Origin: Monosporascus cannonballus
Taxonomy: Eukaryota > Ascomycota > Sordariomycetes > Xylariales
Direction of reading: 5' to 3'
Assembly: GCA_004154925.1 (NCBI GenBank)
Contig: QJNS01000156.1
Location: forward strand, 1 to 64,000
Length of the DNA: 64,000 bases
Positions 46,751-60,699 of this stretch are shown here, piece by piece. Positions within the stretch are counted from its first letter, which is position 1; each line of letters opens with the position of its first letter. Both the position numbers and the translations under genes were made by a program. The notes below the pieces were generated by a model. That model was given only the letters and a program-made list of their open reading frames with translations. It searched no databases and had not been told where the DNA came from.

Positions 46751-49700
46751 GCGATTTCCCCTTTTCTAAAATATTTATTCTTAAAGATTAAATTATTATT
46801 TTCTAATCCTAATACATAATTTCTTCTTTTTTTATATTTTATATATCGCGTCGTATAAAAAGTTTTATTTTCGTAAATGTATTAGCGCTTTATTTTTCCA
46901 GAATATATAAAAGGTTTTAATTTTAAATTTTTTTTTATTTTCGTTATAAAAATATGGATATAAAATATAAAGTTATTTAAGGCTCTTTAAAATATACGCA
47001 TTATATTTATTACAGGAATTCCTATAATATTTTAGGCCCCGTAAAAATTAAATATCAAAAGTTTCTAGATAAAACAAATTGTTTGGAACGTAAAAAGAAG
47101 CAGTTGTGCAAAACGCCGCAAACGGCTATTAATCCGTTAGACCGTTTGCAAAAATAAAGGCGGCTATTCTGTCGTCGTGATATCGATATATTTCATTAAG
47201 GTATTAAAAATACCGAGGTTATAAAGAAATTCGAACGCTAGGAAAAATAATAATAGTTAAAGGCAGCCGTTATAGCTATTATATTAACGCAGACCTCAGC
47301 CGACTGGCCCGATATTCCTGTTACTAATTAATTAATTATTAATTGGGATATGCTTATAGTTATTAATAAAATTCCTTTAGTAGAGATTAGGCTCCAATAA
47401 GATTTTTAACCGATTTCTAAATATTTTCGAAATCCGGGTACTTTTTTTACTTAATTAGATATAAAGTAAATCCGTTTTGTTTTCGCATATCGAAAATTTT
47501 CTTTACCTTATATACTTATTCGTCCGTTATTTCCATATCGTTTTATACCGTATGCATTTTAATTATATTTGCTGCTAATTCGACTAAGAAAACATAAAAA
47601 ATTAAATAAGATTTAACTCTTGTTGGAAATTTTAATTAATAATTATTTTCTAAGATTTCTATATTAATGTTATATAAACCGATATTCTTAAAATCGAATT
47701 CTTTGTTTGGTCGTTTTATTTAAATACTTTTAGTAGCCAAAAAAACCTTTTTCCCTTTTTGAAAAATTAATACCTTTAACCTTTTTTAATTATAATATTT
47801 GTTTATTTATTTATATACGAATTCCAGTTTTATTTTTATTTTTTAATATTATTATTATAATTACTCTTCTATAAGTATTACTTTAATATTAATCTGATTA
47901 TTATTACGTATTTCTTATAAATGTTTAAAATAATATCAAAATTTGTATTCGTTAATATTACGTTAATACTTTCTTAATAACTGGTATTATAGGCCAAGTA
48001 TATTATTAGTAATTTTTTAACTTAATTATTTTATTCGCAATTAATGCAATATCACAAATATAGTTTCAACATTTAATTTATTCGTTTTATTTATGTATTT
48101 ATTTAAAATTTTAAAACAATAAATAACTGATAATTAAACCCGATTTACGTTATTAGGCCCTAATAAAACTTAAATACAAATATTAATCCTAAATATAAAG
48201 AGTTGCTATAAAGAATTCGCATATATTTAAAATATATTTAAAGAAAATATATATTATTTATTCGGCGTCTGTATTTCCATTGTATAATAAGAAATAAGAG
48301 TATTTCCTAAATCGGTTAAGGATCACGAAGGTATTATCGTAATATAATCCTATAATTAAATTTTGTAATATAGGAAATTTGGTAATAAAATCGAATATAA
48401 CTAAATATTATAGTTAATTTATAACTAATTCTAACTGCAATTTTTCGTAAAGTTTATATCGTCGAGCTTTTGTTCTGGTGCAAATATCCTATTATGATAT
48501 AATTATCTCTATTGTTAATTTTATTTTAAGAACGGAATATATACGTTAAAACATTTTTAATATTTTATAAATCTTTGGAATATCTGTATAACTAATATTT
48601 ATATATATTTCGTACTCAAAATTTCCAATATTCTTCTGGAATTTGTATCTTATTCGCTGTTTGGTTTTCTGGAAAACCGTCATTATATTAGTGGATTCTC
48701 TGGTATATATTAAAAGGTACTGCTTAAATTATCGCAATTCATTCCGGGCGTAAATGTCCTTTTATAGTAATATCAAAAATTGTATAACTAATTTTAACTA
48801 ATTTTTCTTCGAGGTCTAATTGCTTGCTCAAGGTATTTATTCTGCTATTTTCTGAGCCTTTTCTATGGATAATAACGAAGTCGAAGTTCGCCAATTTTTC
48901 CGCGCAACGAAATTATTGTTCTATAAATTTCTTAGTCGTAATAAATCGGGTAAACTTTTAAAAATCCGGATAAATCTTAATCAAATATAAATTTCATTAT
49001 AAAAAGTACCTAAAGTTTTAGAATACAATAATAATAACTATAAATTCCTTATTTAAAATACCGTAATTAAATTCGGATTTTTTTAACTTATATAAAAAGA
49101 ATATAATAATATATAATTTACCTTAATTATTTTATTATCCGATTATTATGCTTAACGCATAATCCGAAATATCGGTTTTTAATCTAATCTATCTGTTTAA
49201 ATCGTACATAATTAATATTTATTCATTAATAATCGTATCCTTAATACCCTAAAACGCCTTTTTCTTTTTTGGCGTTTATTTAATTTTTTTTGTTTTTTTA
49301 TAAGGCTTGTTAAGGACATAATTATTTCGCTAAATTTCGAATATACTTGCTATAATAATTAGCAAATCGAAAAAATGCCTATATCTCCTTAACTGTAATT
49401 AGGGTTTATTATTCTATTACTGCAGCAATCTTCTTAAGGTCCATCTTAATATGTTTTGGGATAATAATATATCCCAAATATTTTATTTCTTGTGCGTAAA
49501 ACTAATTCTTTTTTACGTTAACAAATAATTTTATATCCTATAAGGATTAAAAAACCTTATCAACGTATTATATATATGCTTTTTCCGTTTCTGAAAAAAT
49601 GAAAATTTTATCGACATAACATACAACGAAAATCTCGAGATATTTTCTTAATACATAATTAAATATTCGCTAAAAGGTTACTTGTATATTCGTAAGTCGT

Positions 49701-49861
49701 ATTAGTATAACTAAATACTTAAATAATTTATATTTCGTGTTAAAATCTTTTTCTATATATCTTCGTTTTTAATCCTAATAAGGTTATTTTTTTCTCTAAA
49801 ATCGAATATTATAAATTACTTAATTTCGTAAAATCGGTTTTTTATTTTTATAATCAGGGAT

Positions 49862-49866
49862 AATAA
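49862..49866. repeat. AATAA target duplication, left (gypsy 5)
   Basis: AATAA before the LTR at 49867; identical AATAA at 56847-56851. Confidence 0.8.
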
Positions 49867-50299
49867 TGTTATGACCCAACATCCTTAGCGCATCCAGGAA
49901 CAGTTAAGACAAGTAGAGCAAGAGAAAAGGTCACGTAATAGGATCATTAGAAGTATTACGAGATCTACGAAAACCGGGATTATTAATATTATTGCGAAAC
50001 TTTCGAAAATTAGGATCATTAGGATTGTTACGAAATTTACGAAAATCATGATAATGAAAATTATTACAAAAATATAATAATCTAAGCAAATTAAGGACTA
50101 ATAATTAAAATATATACGATTATTATTTCTATAATTTAAATAATTTTACCTTATGATAATATTTCGTTACCTAAGGCATTATTAATATTACGAAACGTAA
50201 TATATACTGTATTTAGTATTCAGTTTCTTGCGATATTTTTTCTAATATAAATCTGTAAAATTAAGGTTTAATAATTAAGTAAACCTTTTAGCCGTTATA
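49867..50299 (+). repeat. 5' LTR of gypsy 5
   Basis: 433 bp, starts TGTTATGACCC and ends GCCGTTATA (RIP form of TACA). It contains short ATTA-CGAAA repeats with variations near 49940-50050. Confidence 0.85.
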
Positions 50300-53200
50300 C
50301 CTTATAAGATTTTATTTAGTAATACCGTTAATCTCTGAGCAATATTACCGATATTATATTTACTAGCAAGTAGCTCGAATAGCTCATCTACCAGGTTTCT
50401 GATAACCAGAATATTAAAATAAAATCCGAAAAAGAACTATTTCGCTTTTTTCGTAAAAAGATTTTCCACTTGGATATGATAAATAAACGCATTCTTTAGT
50501 TCGAAAAAGAAAATAATAACCTTACGACGTCCCTTTAAACCGCTTATAAAAAGCTTAAAGAAAAAGAAAAAACTTCCGAAATCGCAAAACCTTTTCGAAG
50601 GAACCCAATTATTCAGCTAAATGTTACTAATAAACCAAAAAATGTTTTTAAATCTCTTAAACCAGAATATTTCGACGGAATCTAGACCAAATTATAATTA
50701 TTTTTAATTTAATATCGACCATACTTTGAGTATTTCATTTTTCGATTTATTACGCCTATTATATGAATTAAATTTGCAATCGGACGACTTATCGAAAATA
50801 CGCTTATCTAGTTTAAGCTCGCCATAAAAAAAGACGTTACTTTATTAATCGAAAATCGAAACTCGGAAATAATGCGAATTTATAATAATTATAAATAATT
50901 CGAGTAAATATTAACAAAAGTTTTAAAAATAATAAACGAAAAAAATAAAAGCTGAAATATAAATTTAATAATTATAATTAAAAACCTCAATATCTAATTA
51001 CGCTAATCCGTTACTTTAATTAACTCTTAAGTTAAAGTAAAGCAAAAAATATTAATAGCTAAATTTTCTGACGGCCTGAAAGAAATATAAAAAAAACTTT
51101 TTAAACTTAACCAGCCTAATTATTTATTGGATTATATCGCGATAATAATTAAGATCGACGATTAACAATATGTCTAGAACATTAAAGGCACCAAAAAAAT
51201 AATAACAAGCTTTGATGTACGGCCAATACCAGCGTTCTTCGATGCGGTAATACCTTTTACGGCACGGAACTACGACCTATAGAACTAAGAGCTACTTAAA
51301 GGAAAAGCTAAAACCAAACGAAATACTTTAATTATACCAAAACCGGATATAAAACAATATGATGTAAGGTGCCTAAAAAACCCCGTTAAAATAACTGGAA
51401 ACCAGTATCTAAGAGATAATCCAAAGAAAGTTAAAAGAACGGAAACAAACCCATTAATATAATTCGATCTAAATACGCACCAAGCCTCCCAGAGCGAAAG
51501 ATCTAGCAAAAAAATACGAAAAACCAGAAAGCTAACTTAATAAATATGGCGAACATAACAAAAAACATTATAAAGATAATTACGCGAATATCGGGGTTAA
51601 ATAAAAAAGTCGATCCCGGAACCCCTGATCGATATGGTAAAATACATGCCATACATTGTCGACGACGAGAATATCCTAATTACGAAAAATAAAAATAATA
51701 TATTTACGGATGGATTATCCGCATATATTATAAAGGATTCTATTTTCTAAACCGAATCGAAAATAACAAAAACGATAAATAATAATATTAATACTTTCGA
51801 TTCAAAAGCCCAGGAAATATCCAATAATTGGCCGAAATAAAAAGCTAACCCGAAAAAAAACAATACCTGTAAGAAAACCCCTTTTATCATTATAGATAAT
51901 ATAACCACCAAATAAAAAAAGTTGATCTAATACATATTAAAAAAAAGCTAGAAAATGATTAAGGATTTCCATTTTTAATTACCATTTATTACAAATTTTT
52001 TAAAAAAAAGCCCATCAAAAGAAAATATATCAGTTTACAAAAGAGCTTTGGAACGATAATTAACATAATATATATTAAGATATAGTCGAAAATAAAAAGA
52101 ATAATGTACTTAATAAAAAGAATTGTAACAAAATTAAAAGCAGTTAATATAACTTAAAGGAACAATATGCCGGCAATAACGATAAATATAACAACTTAAT
52201 ACGTTAAATACAAAAATATAAATAAAATTTAATAAAATTTAATAAAATTAAATAAAAATTAAAAGAAAGAAATTACCTATAAAAAACTGTAAAATAGCGA
52301 AACCTAGAAAAATCAAAGAGAACTTCCAAAAAAGGCTTTAAATGTAACGATAAAAGCCGTTAATAACCTTATTATGTTAAATGTACAAATCGAAATACAT
52401 TAATATACTACAATAATGAACTGCGGAACTTTAAGCAGAAATTACATTGTATTAAATATAATTAATAAGCTTAAACTGCCATAAATATACAAATTAAAAC
52501 CTTATATAACGACAAATATCGAAAGTTAGGAAATCGGCTATAATAATAGAAAAATTATACGCAACATTAATCACTTAAAAGTATTTATTTAAGAACAATA
52601 TTAAACAATTAATATCGATATCGTTCTACTTAAGAATTACGATATAATCTTAGGATTACCATAAATACGCTAGTACGGAATCTTAATTACTAAAGGATAA
52701 GCTAAGTAAAATTCACCTTACACTCTATTAACGGATAATAAAAAAGAAAATTAAAATCTTAATAGTCGATTAGAAATAACGATAAGTGCAGGTATAAGGA
52801 TGCGACAAATGCCTCATTACCTAAATGAACAAAACATAAAAAAATAGGTATTAAAAGAATTACAATAGATTATTATTATTATTAAAGCAAAGTTAAAACA
52901 ATTAAATAACAATCTAAATTAACAGCTCTAAAAATCTAAAAAGTTAACCAATATATTACTATAATAATACAAATACAAATAGCTTTTTAAAATGGAACTT
53001 AATACAAAATTACCAATATATAATAAATAAAACTATAAAATAATCTTTAAAAAAATTTTCGACGAAGTTTTACCTTATCTATAATCTTAGCGGAAACAAA
53101 TTACCCATTTTCAAAAAATACCTGGAATATCGGCTACAAAAAAATGGATTCGATTTTCGAAATTACTAGCAGGATATCGTATATTCTTTATATCAACGAA

Positions 53201-53400
53201 AAATTGTAATTTATAATTAATTATTAACAATTAAACGATGTTATTATTGAAAATCGAATATTATTATTGAAAATCGAATATTATTACCTTTAATTACGGA
53301 AATAAAAACCCGATTTTACGGAACCAAATAATTTACAATATTCGATTATGCGGATAAATATAACCTTATTAATATTAAAAAAGAACATAAATAAAAAAAT
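50300..53400 (+). pseudogene. Gypsy 5 gag and protease region
   Basis: The internal part upstream of pol. It is less A+T-rich than the hAT body, but stops fill all frames and no knuckle was read. The short minus-strand open stretch at 51285-51509 is antisense noise. Confidence 0.5.
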
Positions 53401-53930
53401 AATTTTCAAAACGATATATAAACTATTTAGATTTTAGGTTATATTAATAAAACTGACGAACGTATTAATAATTTTCTAATGGATAATTAATTATATACTG
53501 TAAAAATATTTCGATATTTTTGTTTTATATTACCTCAACGATATTCTTATTTTTTTAAAAATGGAAAAAGCATATATAAAATACGTTCATAAAGGTTTTT
53601 AAGCTCTATAAAATCCAAGGTTATTTATTAACGTAGAAAGAAATTCATTTTACGTATAAAAAATAAAATATCCGAGACATATTATTACCACAGAATGTAT
53701 TAAGATAAACCTAAAGAAAATCGCTGTAATTACAAAATGACAAACGTTAACGTTAGTCAAAAAGGTACAGGCATTTTTCAGATTCGTTAATTATTACAGA
53801 AAGTTTATTCGAAATTTTAATAAAATAATTATACTTTTAATAAACCTTTCGAAAAAGGTTTTTTAAATGAATACCAAATACGAAAGAAACATTTTAAAAT
53901 ATTAAAAATGTAATTATTAGCAAGTTAATA
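53401..53930 (+). pseudogene. Gypsy 5 reverse transcriptase, C-terminal part
   Basis: The plus-strand frame reads TECIKINLKKIAVITK, then LTLVKKVQAFFRFVNYYRKF, then LLINLSKKVF. This fits G-RMDPKKV-AI-W, TVKEVQSFLGFANFYRRF and PLT-LTKK. Upstream the catalytic segment is too mutated to quote with confidence. Confidence 0.8.
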
Positions 53931-53939
53931 TTAATTCTA

Positions 53940-54445
53940 TATAATTTAAACCGTTTCGTTAAGTTAAAAACCGATATATCGGATTTTATATTAAATATAT
54001 TAATAAAATAACGAAATAAGTAGGGAAAATTATAGCTTATTATATTTTTTGGTATAAATTAAAAGGAACCGAACTTATTTACTGCATTTTGAATAAGCAA
54101 TTTGTGGTTATTATTATGGTATACCGAAAGTTTAAGCACTTTTTAAAGGGAAATTTATACCAGATTAAAATTTGTACGGATTATCAAAATGTTATCCGAT
54201 ATATTACATTTAAGAAATTTACAAAATAATAATTTCGTTATGCGAAAAACTTGGCCAAGCTGGATTTCGTTATTATCCACAAAAAAGACTTAAAGAATAA
54301 TAAAATACATATCCCAAATAAACAATTAAATTTTGAAAAAGAATCGATTAAAATTAGCCATATAAATTTCGATATTGCTACAAAAAAGTATTTACGCTTG
54401 CGACAAATTACGATAATTCGGGCAGTACCTTTTAATATACATTAA
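53940..54445 (+). pseudogene. Gypsy 5 RNase H
   Basis: The frame reads KGTELIYCILNKQFVVIIM, then FKHFLKGNLYQIKICTDYQN, then RYAKNLAKLDFVIIHKKDLK. This matches the gypsy RNase H pattern: NYPI-DKELLAI, W-HYLEG and TDH-NL, then RWAE-LA-FDF-I-YR-G. The last part happens to be open from 54251 to 54445, a chance survival. Confidence 0.82.
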
Positions 54446-55649
54446 AACATCTAATCATATAACGATTATTTTCTGAAAAATCAAAAAATAAACAAAATAC
54501 AAATTCTAGAAAGATATAAAAAGAATTCTTAATATCAAGTATATATAAATTTTAATTATATAAATATCTAAATATCTATAAAATCCTAAAACGGTTTTAA
54601 TTTACATATTCCTTTCCTAGAATAAAATTAACGACGCAAAAAGTTATACAGCAATACGATATTTACGCCAAAAGGAAAGCTCGACGATATCAGTTGTATG
54701 AAAAATTATAGCTATTATTAATCGTAAAGCAATCATAATAATTAGTTATATTCGACTTTATTATTAAATTACTTATATCAAAAGTATCTAATTCTAAAAA
54801 TATATTATAACAGTATTTTTATTGTGGTTAGCCGATTTACGAAAGTTTCTTATTTTTTACCATAGTATTAGGCTATAAACGTCGAAGAAATGGCATTCAT
54901 TTTCTTTAAATTTATTTTTAATGTATTCGGATTGTTAATAAAGATTATTTCAAATAAAAAAAATCAATATTTGCATATAAATTTTAATAGGGCTTTATAA
55001 AATAAATTGGCCAAAATCCCAAAATATCTAACGTATTTAAAGCTTAAATAAATAAATAAATAATACGAAGGAATGAAACTCTAAAGGTTTGCTTACGATA
55101 TTATATTAATTATAAACAAAATACCTGCGTTACAAATTATTATTTATATAAATAATGTATAATACCAGCTATTACGAAAATATTAAAATAATATTTGCAA
55201 ATCGAAATTTCGGTTTCTTTTAGAAATTTATAAAAAAAATGTATAATAAAGACCTAATTAAAATTAAAATAATTTTTACGTCACAATAAATACGATAATC
55301 ATATTAAAAAGTTAAAAATAAAACTAGAATTCGTACATATTTAAATAAATAGATATTATAACCAAAACAAGTTAAAAGATATTAATTTTCGAAAAAGGGG
55401 AAATAATTTGCCTTGTTATAAAAATATTTAAATAAACTAACCTTATAAAACAACTCGATTTTAAGTATATCGGAAAATATCAAACCGTTAAAAGAAATCT
55501 CAGAAAATATTTACAAATTAAAACTTTTACTAAAAGTCAAGTTTTATCCAATTTTCCATTTTTTATTAAAATTAATAAAAAATACAACTAAAGTACATCT
55601 GGCAAAGGATAATATAGAGATAAAAAACGAATAAATATATAAAGTAAAG

Positions 55650-55800
55650 AAAACTTTCGATATATAAATATAAAAAGGATTTACCCAGTATCTAATTAAG
55701 TGGAAAAAGTATTCGGATCTCGAAAATACCTGAGAACTTGCTAAAAATATTATTAGCACTTAACGCCTATTAAAACATTTTACCGGGAACGCCGGAATTA
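55650..55800 (+). pseudogene. Gypsy 5 chromodomain
   Basis: The plus-strand frame reads QYLIKWKKYSDLENT, stop, ELAKNIIST. This matches [21 protein letters not shown] of chromoviral integrases; the stop replaces Trp by a G-to-A change. The open minus-strand stretch here is antisense. Confidence 0.8.
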
Positions 55801-56415
55801 GCAAGGTTAAAGGTCCTCTAATCGGTAAACGACTAATCGATAGATTTAAGGTTGGACCAGTCTAAAAGAAGCACGGCCTTTATCAATATAGTCTAGATAA
55901 CTTTCAATTCGGTCTATTTTTCTTAACGCCTTAATTTCTTTAACTTTTCCAGATTATCGATATTACGGGATATAACTTTTATTATTTTCTTATACCTTAT
56001 TTCTTTTTTTACGTAAACGACGTAAACGGGCGTTAATTTTCGAAATAACCCGGTTTATCTCCTTTTTGGCGGCTGTTAATCTCAACTTAACTTTTCGATA
56101 CTAAGCAGCAACACGTTATAACTCTTCTGGACTTAAACTCCATCTGTCACAGTTAAACTGGCCGTTTTTGATATAGGACGAATAACGGAAAATATCATTT
56201 TTCGACAGTTTTCATTTTAATTTCCTTCGTTCGCAGTAAAAACAAGGCGCCATATCGACACGATTTGCCGAAAATACCGCGGCTATTGAAAAGTTACGTT
56301 AAGCTGTTTTAACCTTAAAAAAGGGTTAATATATTTCTTAATACGACCCGTTATAATAGATTTAAATATTCGCGGAATAGAATTTTCGTCCCGAAAATTC
56401 TAGAAAAAAAGATCA

Positions 56416-56846
56416 TATTGTAACCTAATATCTTCAGCGCATCTAAAAACAGTTAAAATAAATAAAACAGGAAAAAAAGTTACGTAACAAAATTATTAAG
56501 ATTATTATAAGATTTACGAAAGTTAAAATTATTAGAATTATTTCAAAAATTTTCAAAAATTAAAATGATTAGATTTTTACGAAATTTTCGAAAATCAAAA
56601 TAATTAGAAGTATTACAAAATTATACTAATCTAGAAACAAAATTAATAATTAAAATATATATACGATCGTTATTTCTATAATTTAGATAACTTTAGTTTA
56701 CCATAATAATTCGTTACCTAAGGCACCCTTAATATTACGAAACGTAATACGTACTATATTTATTACTGAGTTTTCCACGATATTCCTACCAAGATAAACC
56801 CGTACGACTAAGGTTTAATAGTTGGTTAAATCCCCTAGCCGGTACA
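56416..56846 (+). repeat. 3' LTR of gypsy 5
   Basis: 431 bp, aligned with 49867-50299 from the first base (TATTGTAACC versus TGTTATGACC) and ending CCGGTACA, followed by AATAA. Confidence 0.85.
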
Positions 56847-56851
56847 AATAA

Positions 56852-57099
56852 TATTCGATCCTTAACAATAACATTATTTAATTGTTATTATGTATTTTTT
56901 AAAAAAGCTCTAGAAGGTTTCCGATTTAACGATAAGATAGTAATATAGGTTTAAGGAAGAACTTTTGCCGATTAATTTTTATAGAAAGAAATTAACCGTA
57001 TATCGAAAATTATGGAAAGATTTATTATATAAGAAATAAATGAATTTTTAAAGGAAGTATAACAAATATTAGCATATTTTTTAATTATTAATTAATATA
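56852..57099. other. Remnant of gypsy 4 pol and unknown junction with copia
   Basis: The first 60 bases or so, read on the minus strand, end in QLNNVIVKDRI, which continues the reverse transcriptase of gypsy 4 across the gypsy 5 insertion. Beyond about 56920 nothing is readable until the copia frame starts, so the junction between the two elements is hidden or deleted. Confidence 0.5.
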
Positions 57100-57224
57100 G
57101 CGTTATAAGTATTTTGCTTTATTCCTTAAAGAATTTAATTATTTTGAATTTAGGGTTTGTAATATATATTTTTAATTTAATTAGCAGATTTTTGAATTAT
57201 AGGTTTACCGTATAAAGTAGCGAG

Positions 57225-57443
57225 GTGTACGTAAATAATAATTTCGTCCCGATTAAGGGGTACCGAAAGGTTAATATAGTTTTTCGAAACTTTAACGGTG
57301 CGAAAACGTTACGTTTATATAATGTAATATATTGGGAAAACTTTATAAATCATTTACTATTTTCAGGCAGTTTCGAAAAAAAGGTTATTAATAAAATAAC
57401 CGAAAAATTAATAATTATATTTGAAATAAGTATAATTAAGTAA
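57225..57443 (+). pseudogene. Copia pre-integrase region
   Basis: The frame reads FVPIKGYRKVNIVFRNFNG, then KTLRLYNVIY, matching the segment after the copia protease (VPIKGYG-V-I-V----G-KTL-LKDVAYVP). A degenerate protease motif (V-stop-SSEVYVNNN for IDSGAT-HVCND) precedes it. The open frame is accidental survival. Confidence 0.78.
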
Positions 57444-57799
57444 TTATTACATTTATAAATAAATTTATTTATCGTATTATGGAAAGTATTAATATAATAA
57501 TTACTTATATGATTTTAATAATTTATAAATAAAATGTTAATTCGTAAATAACGAAATTATTACAGACTGGTAACGGTATTATATAATGTCTAAAATTAAA
57601 TTATTTAAATTTCGAAATATTGGCTTAATTATAATCTTATATAAAAGGAATTTACTAAAAAGGTTTTATAATAATCGAATATTAAATACATAATAAGGAG
57701 AAAGTTAAAAGGTTAATACGTTACGGGCTAAAAAAAGGAATATTCCGATTAAGATTAAAAATTGTTTTCGATTTTATAAATTTAAAGGAAAATATTAAA

Positions 57800-58110
57800 A
57801 AATATAAATACGTTACATTTATTACCGGTAGATATTTAGGTCTTATTTAGAATATTTACTTTGAAAACCGAAAATAAAATATATTAATTATAGCGTTTTG
57901 ATATGTTCTAAAAGTTTTAAAAAATTAAAATAAGTGTTTTTTATAAATAATCGAATATAATAATAACATTATGAAAAATTACTAATTTCGAAGTATATTT
58001 TACTTACTTTTTTTTAATATTATATTTAAACTTTTAATATTATATACGCAGGTTTAAAACGGAGATGCAAAACGTTTAAAAAGTGTCATTAAAAAATAAT
58101 TACGATACTA
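57800..58110 (+). pseudogene. Copia integrase
   Basis: The frame reads YVTFITGRYLGLI, then IIEYNNNIMKN, then QVxNGDAKRLKSVIKK. These fit the family text FITDRYSGYIW, VIE-DNE and Q-QNGGAERS-G-I. Several acidic residues of the catalytic triad are changed. Confidence 0.82.
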
Positions 58111-59839
58111 AATAACGTCAAATTATTTTTATTTTTAATCATATATATTTTTAAAACAGTAATATACCTATAAAACCGTATGTTTAAATATATATTTGTT
58201 TTGGTAAAGCCTATATAAAGTTTATTATATTTACTTTACGTATAAATAGAACGTTATAATCCTTAATTGAAACTTTTAATAAGCTTATTTACAAATATAC
58301 GGCTATATAACATATAATATAATAATTACCGTTATAAAAAAAATAAAAAGTTTAAAAATTAAATTTTAAAAGGAAAATTAAGCATTTTGTCGGTTACTGA
58401 TTTACGAATATTTACGAGATTTGGAACTTATTAATTAATAAGGTTTTTATTACTTAAGATATATGATGTAAGAAAAAGCTATTTTTTTAAATAGTATTAA
58501 AAACCTAAAAATTAATCTTTTATATATTATAGAAAAAAGTTATAAAAATTATTTTAACAAATACAAATAGCTCATTAAAACGATAATTATTTAATTTATA
58601 TATAAAAAAAATAAAAACCCAAGTGAGTTAATTTAATTACCGGCTAAATAAGAAAATTAATTTTAAAAAGGAATTAACGTAAAATATAAACAGAATAAAA
58701 AAAATATTTATAAGGAATTAATTTTCTTTATATACCCGTTATATTTAAATTATTTCGGTTTTTTTAATTACTATTTTTATTAATATTTATTTTAATACTG
58801 ATTACGATTATTACGCCGACGGAAAAAATAAAAATAACCTTAAGTTTCCTTTATATTATTTAACTCAGAGTGACCGTAAAAATCGAAAATACCTTATAGG
58901 TTATAAACGTAAGCTCTCCGTATATTTTATATTAAGAACATATTATCCGAAACGAATACAGAATATAGGAAACCGTATTTAATATAGGACGTTTAGTTTT
59001 TTTTATAAATACGTACGATAACCAGCCGGTAAGTTACGGAAATTCTAAAAAATTAAATATCCGAAATATACGTTATTTTAATTAAAAAATAATAATATCT
59101 TAATATATAAAAAGGTATTTAAATGATAGGACCGGATATATAAACGTAATTTACCGTTACCGTTATAAGGCCATAAAAAGCTAAATATATACCTATTAAA
59201 AAAGATATTCCGTAAAGCCGAAAAGGTTTATTTGTAAAGTTACAAAAAAATGAGATTTTAAAAAGCCGTTAATTATTTTTTTATTAAAAGAAAATAAGTT
59301 TTAAAATATATATAAGTATATATCTATAGGTTTACTAAATATAATTAATTTTAAAAATATAAGGTTCGTTTTGCTCTATGAAAGAATTAATAATTTAAAA
59401 TCGTTTATAATAATATTTATATAATTACATTTATTAAAAGGTTATTTCGAATTTTAATTATTATTACGACTAAATTTAATTAAAATCTTAAATAATATAA
59501 TGTTATAAATATTTTTATAAATGTTAATTTACTTAACGAAATATATATAAAAATACCCTTAAGATACTTATAACATAATAAAACTTTTGTAATTAAGAAA
59601 GTATTGTATAAATTAAAGAATATTATTTTTGTTATAATAAAAGATTTTATTAAAATATTTAAAAAATTAAAAGTTAATTCCGTTCTTTATAAACCTTATT
59701 ATTTTACTCGTTAAAAAGGACTTATTTTTTTAAAGACGATATTATTATAATATATTAAAAAAGAAATTACAATTTCGTTAATTAATTAATTTAATAAATA
59801 TAAAAATAATATACCTTAATAAAAAAATAAAGACTTATA

Positions 59840-59935
59840 GTAATTTTTCGGCATTAAAATAATTAAAAATAGATTTAATACGAAAATCTAGTTATTGTAA
59901 TCCGATTTTATAAATAAATTCATTAACTTAATACT
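59840..59935 (+). pseudogene. Copia reverse transcriptase segment
   Basis: The frame reads FFGIKIIKNRFNTKI, then SDFINKFIN, matching the copia motif FLGI-I-RDR---KIWL-Q--YI-KI. The YVDD box upstream is not readable. Confidence 0.75.
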
Positions 59936-60369
59936 TTAAAAAAAATTAAATATTTTTTAAAAATACCCATAGTTAACATCAAATTATTATTAAATTTTAA
60001 TTTAACTTATTTAAGGTTTATTAATAATTATTAAAAAAAGATTGCTTTCATTTTTTCGTAATAATTAATACGTAATCCGATATATTTTTTGCGGTATTCC
60101 GATTTACTTAATTTAATTTAAAGCTTAACGACATATATTATAAAAGTAATCGAAAAAATAATAAAATAACGTGTAAATACGCAAAATATAATAATTATTT
60201 TTATAATAAAAACGAAATTATTATTTTTTGATCAAATTATAAAAAAATCTTATTTAACATTTAATTAATTAAAGAATTAAGAATTCTTTTAAATATAGGA
60301 CCGTTAAATATATAATATGATAATTAATAAATTATACGGTTCATTAACGCCGATATTACTTTATTAATA

Positions 60370-60530
60370 CCGAAATTACGGCATATAAATATATATAATT
60401 ATTAATTACGATAAACCGCAAAAAAGGCTTTAATTAAAATAAATTATACGCTTACGGATAATATGTTAACCGACGATTTAACAAAAGCCTCATTACGTAA
60501 GTTTTTTAAGCCTTTTAAAAAATAACTAAA
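60370..60530 (+). pseudogene. Copia RNase H C-terminus
   Basis: The frame reads LRHINIYNYWLR, then YTLTDNMLTDDLTKASLRKF. This fits the copia end SKHIDI--HWLR and YVPT-EM-ADGLTKALP--KF. Confidence 0.85.
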
Positions 60531-60699
60531 ATTAATAATTATTACGGAAACTTTTAATTAACGAAAAAACGTTTTCTAAAGATTTTAAAAAAGGAATTAA
60601 CTAATTACAAAAATTTAATTGCTGAAAAAAAATATTTAATTATGCCTTTAAAAGTTATAATAATTAATACCGTAAATATTGCAAGGTATTAAGGAGATA

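Larger units (their letters stand above)
46358..49866 (-). mobile_element. Ty3/gypsy retrotransposon 4, 3' part on minus strand
   Basis: It starts with an LTR (46358-46750) in minus orientation whose end TGTGACGGCTAGAGG belongs to the LTR family seen at 185-1177. Minus-strand pol follows. Near 49370-49560 the frame gives KYLGYIIIPKHIKMDLKKI and FFRFANYYS, the gypsy connection region. Near 49600-49760 it gives YKLFKYLVI and FVVCYVDKIFIFS, the catalytic region with YVDK for YLDD. It is cut inside reverse transcriptase by gypsy 5 at 49867; a few further codons (VIVKDR, from VTVKDRYPLP) continue on the far side at 56852. Confidence 0.8.
49867..56846 (+). mobile_element. Ty3/gypsy chromodomain retrotransposon 5
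   Basis: A 6980-bp element with direct LTRs (49867-50299 and 56416-56846) and target duplication AATAA. Readable plus-strand domains in order: reverse transcriptase connection near 53650-53860, RNase H near 53960-54340, and a chromodomain near 55650-55790. All are damaged by RIP. It is inserted in the reverse transcriptase of gypsy 4. Its LTRs share the 3' end with the family at 945-1177. Confidence 0.9.

Noticed and set aside
54251..54445. Short plus-strand open frame as an independent gene
   Set aside because: It is the tail of the gypsy 5 RNase H (LAKLDFVIIHKK text) that escaped stops.
55544..55759. Minus-strand open frame of 71 codons
   Set aside because: Antisense of the gypsy 5 chromodomain region.
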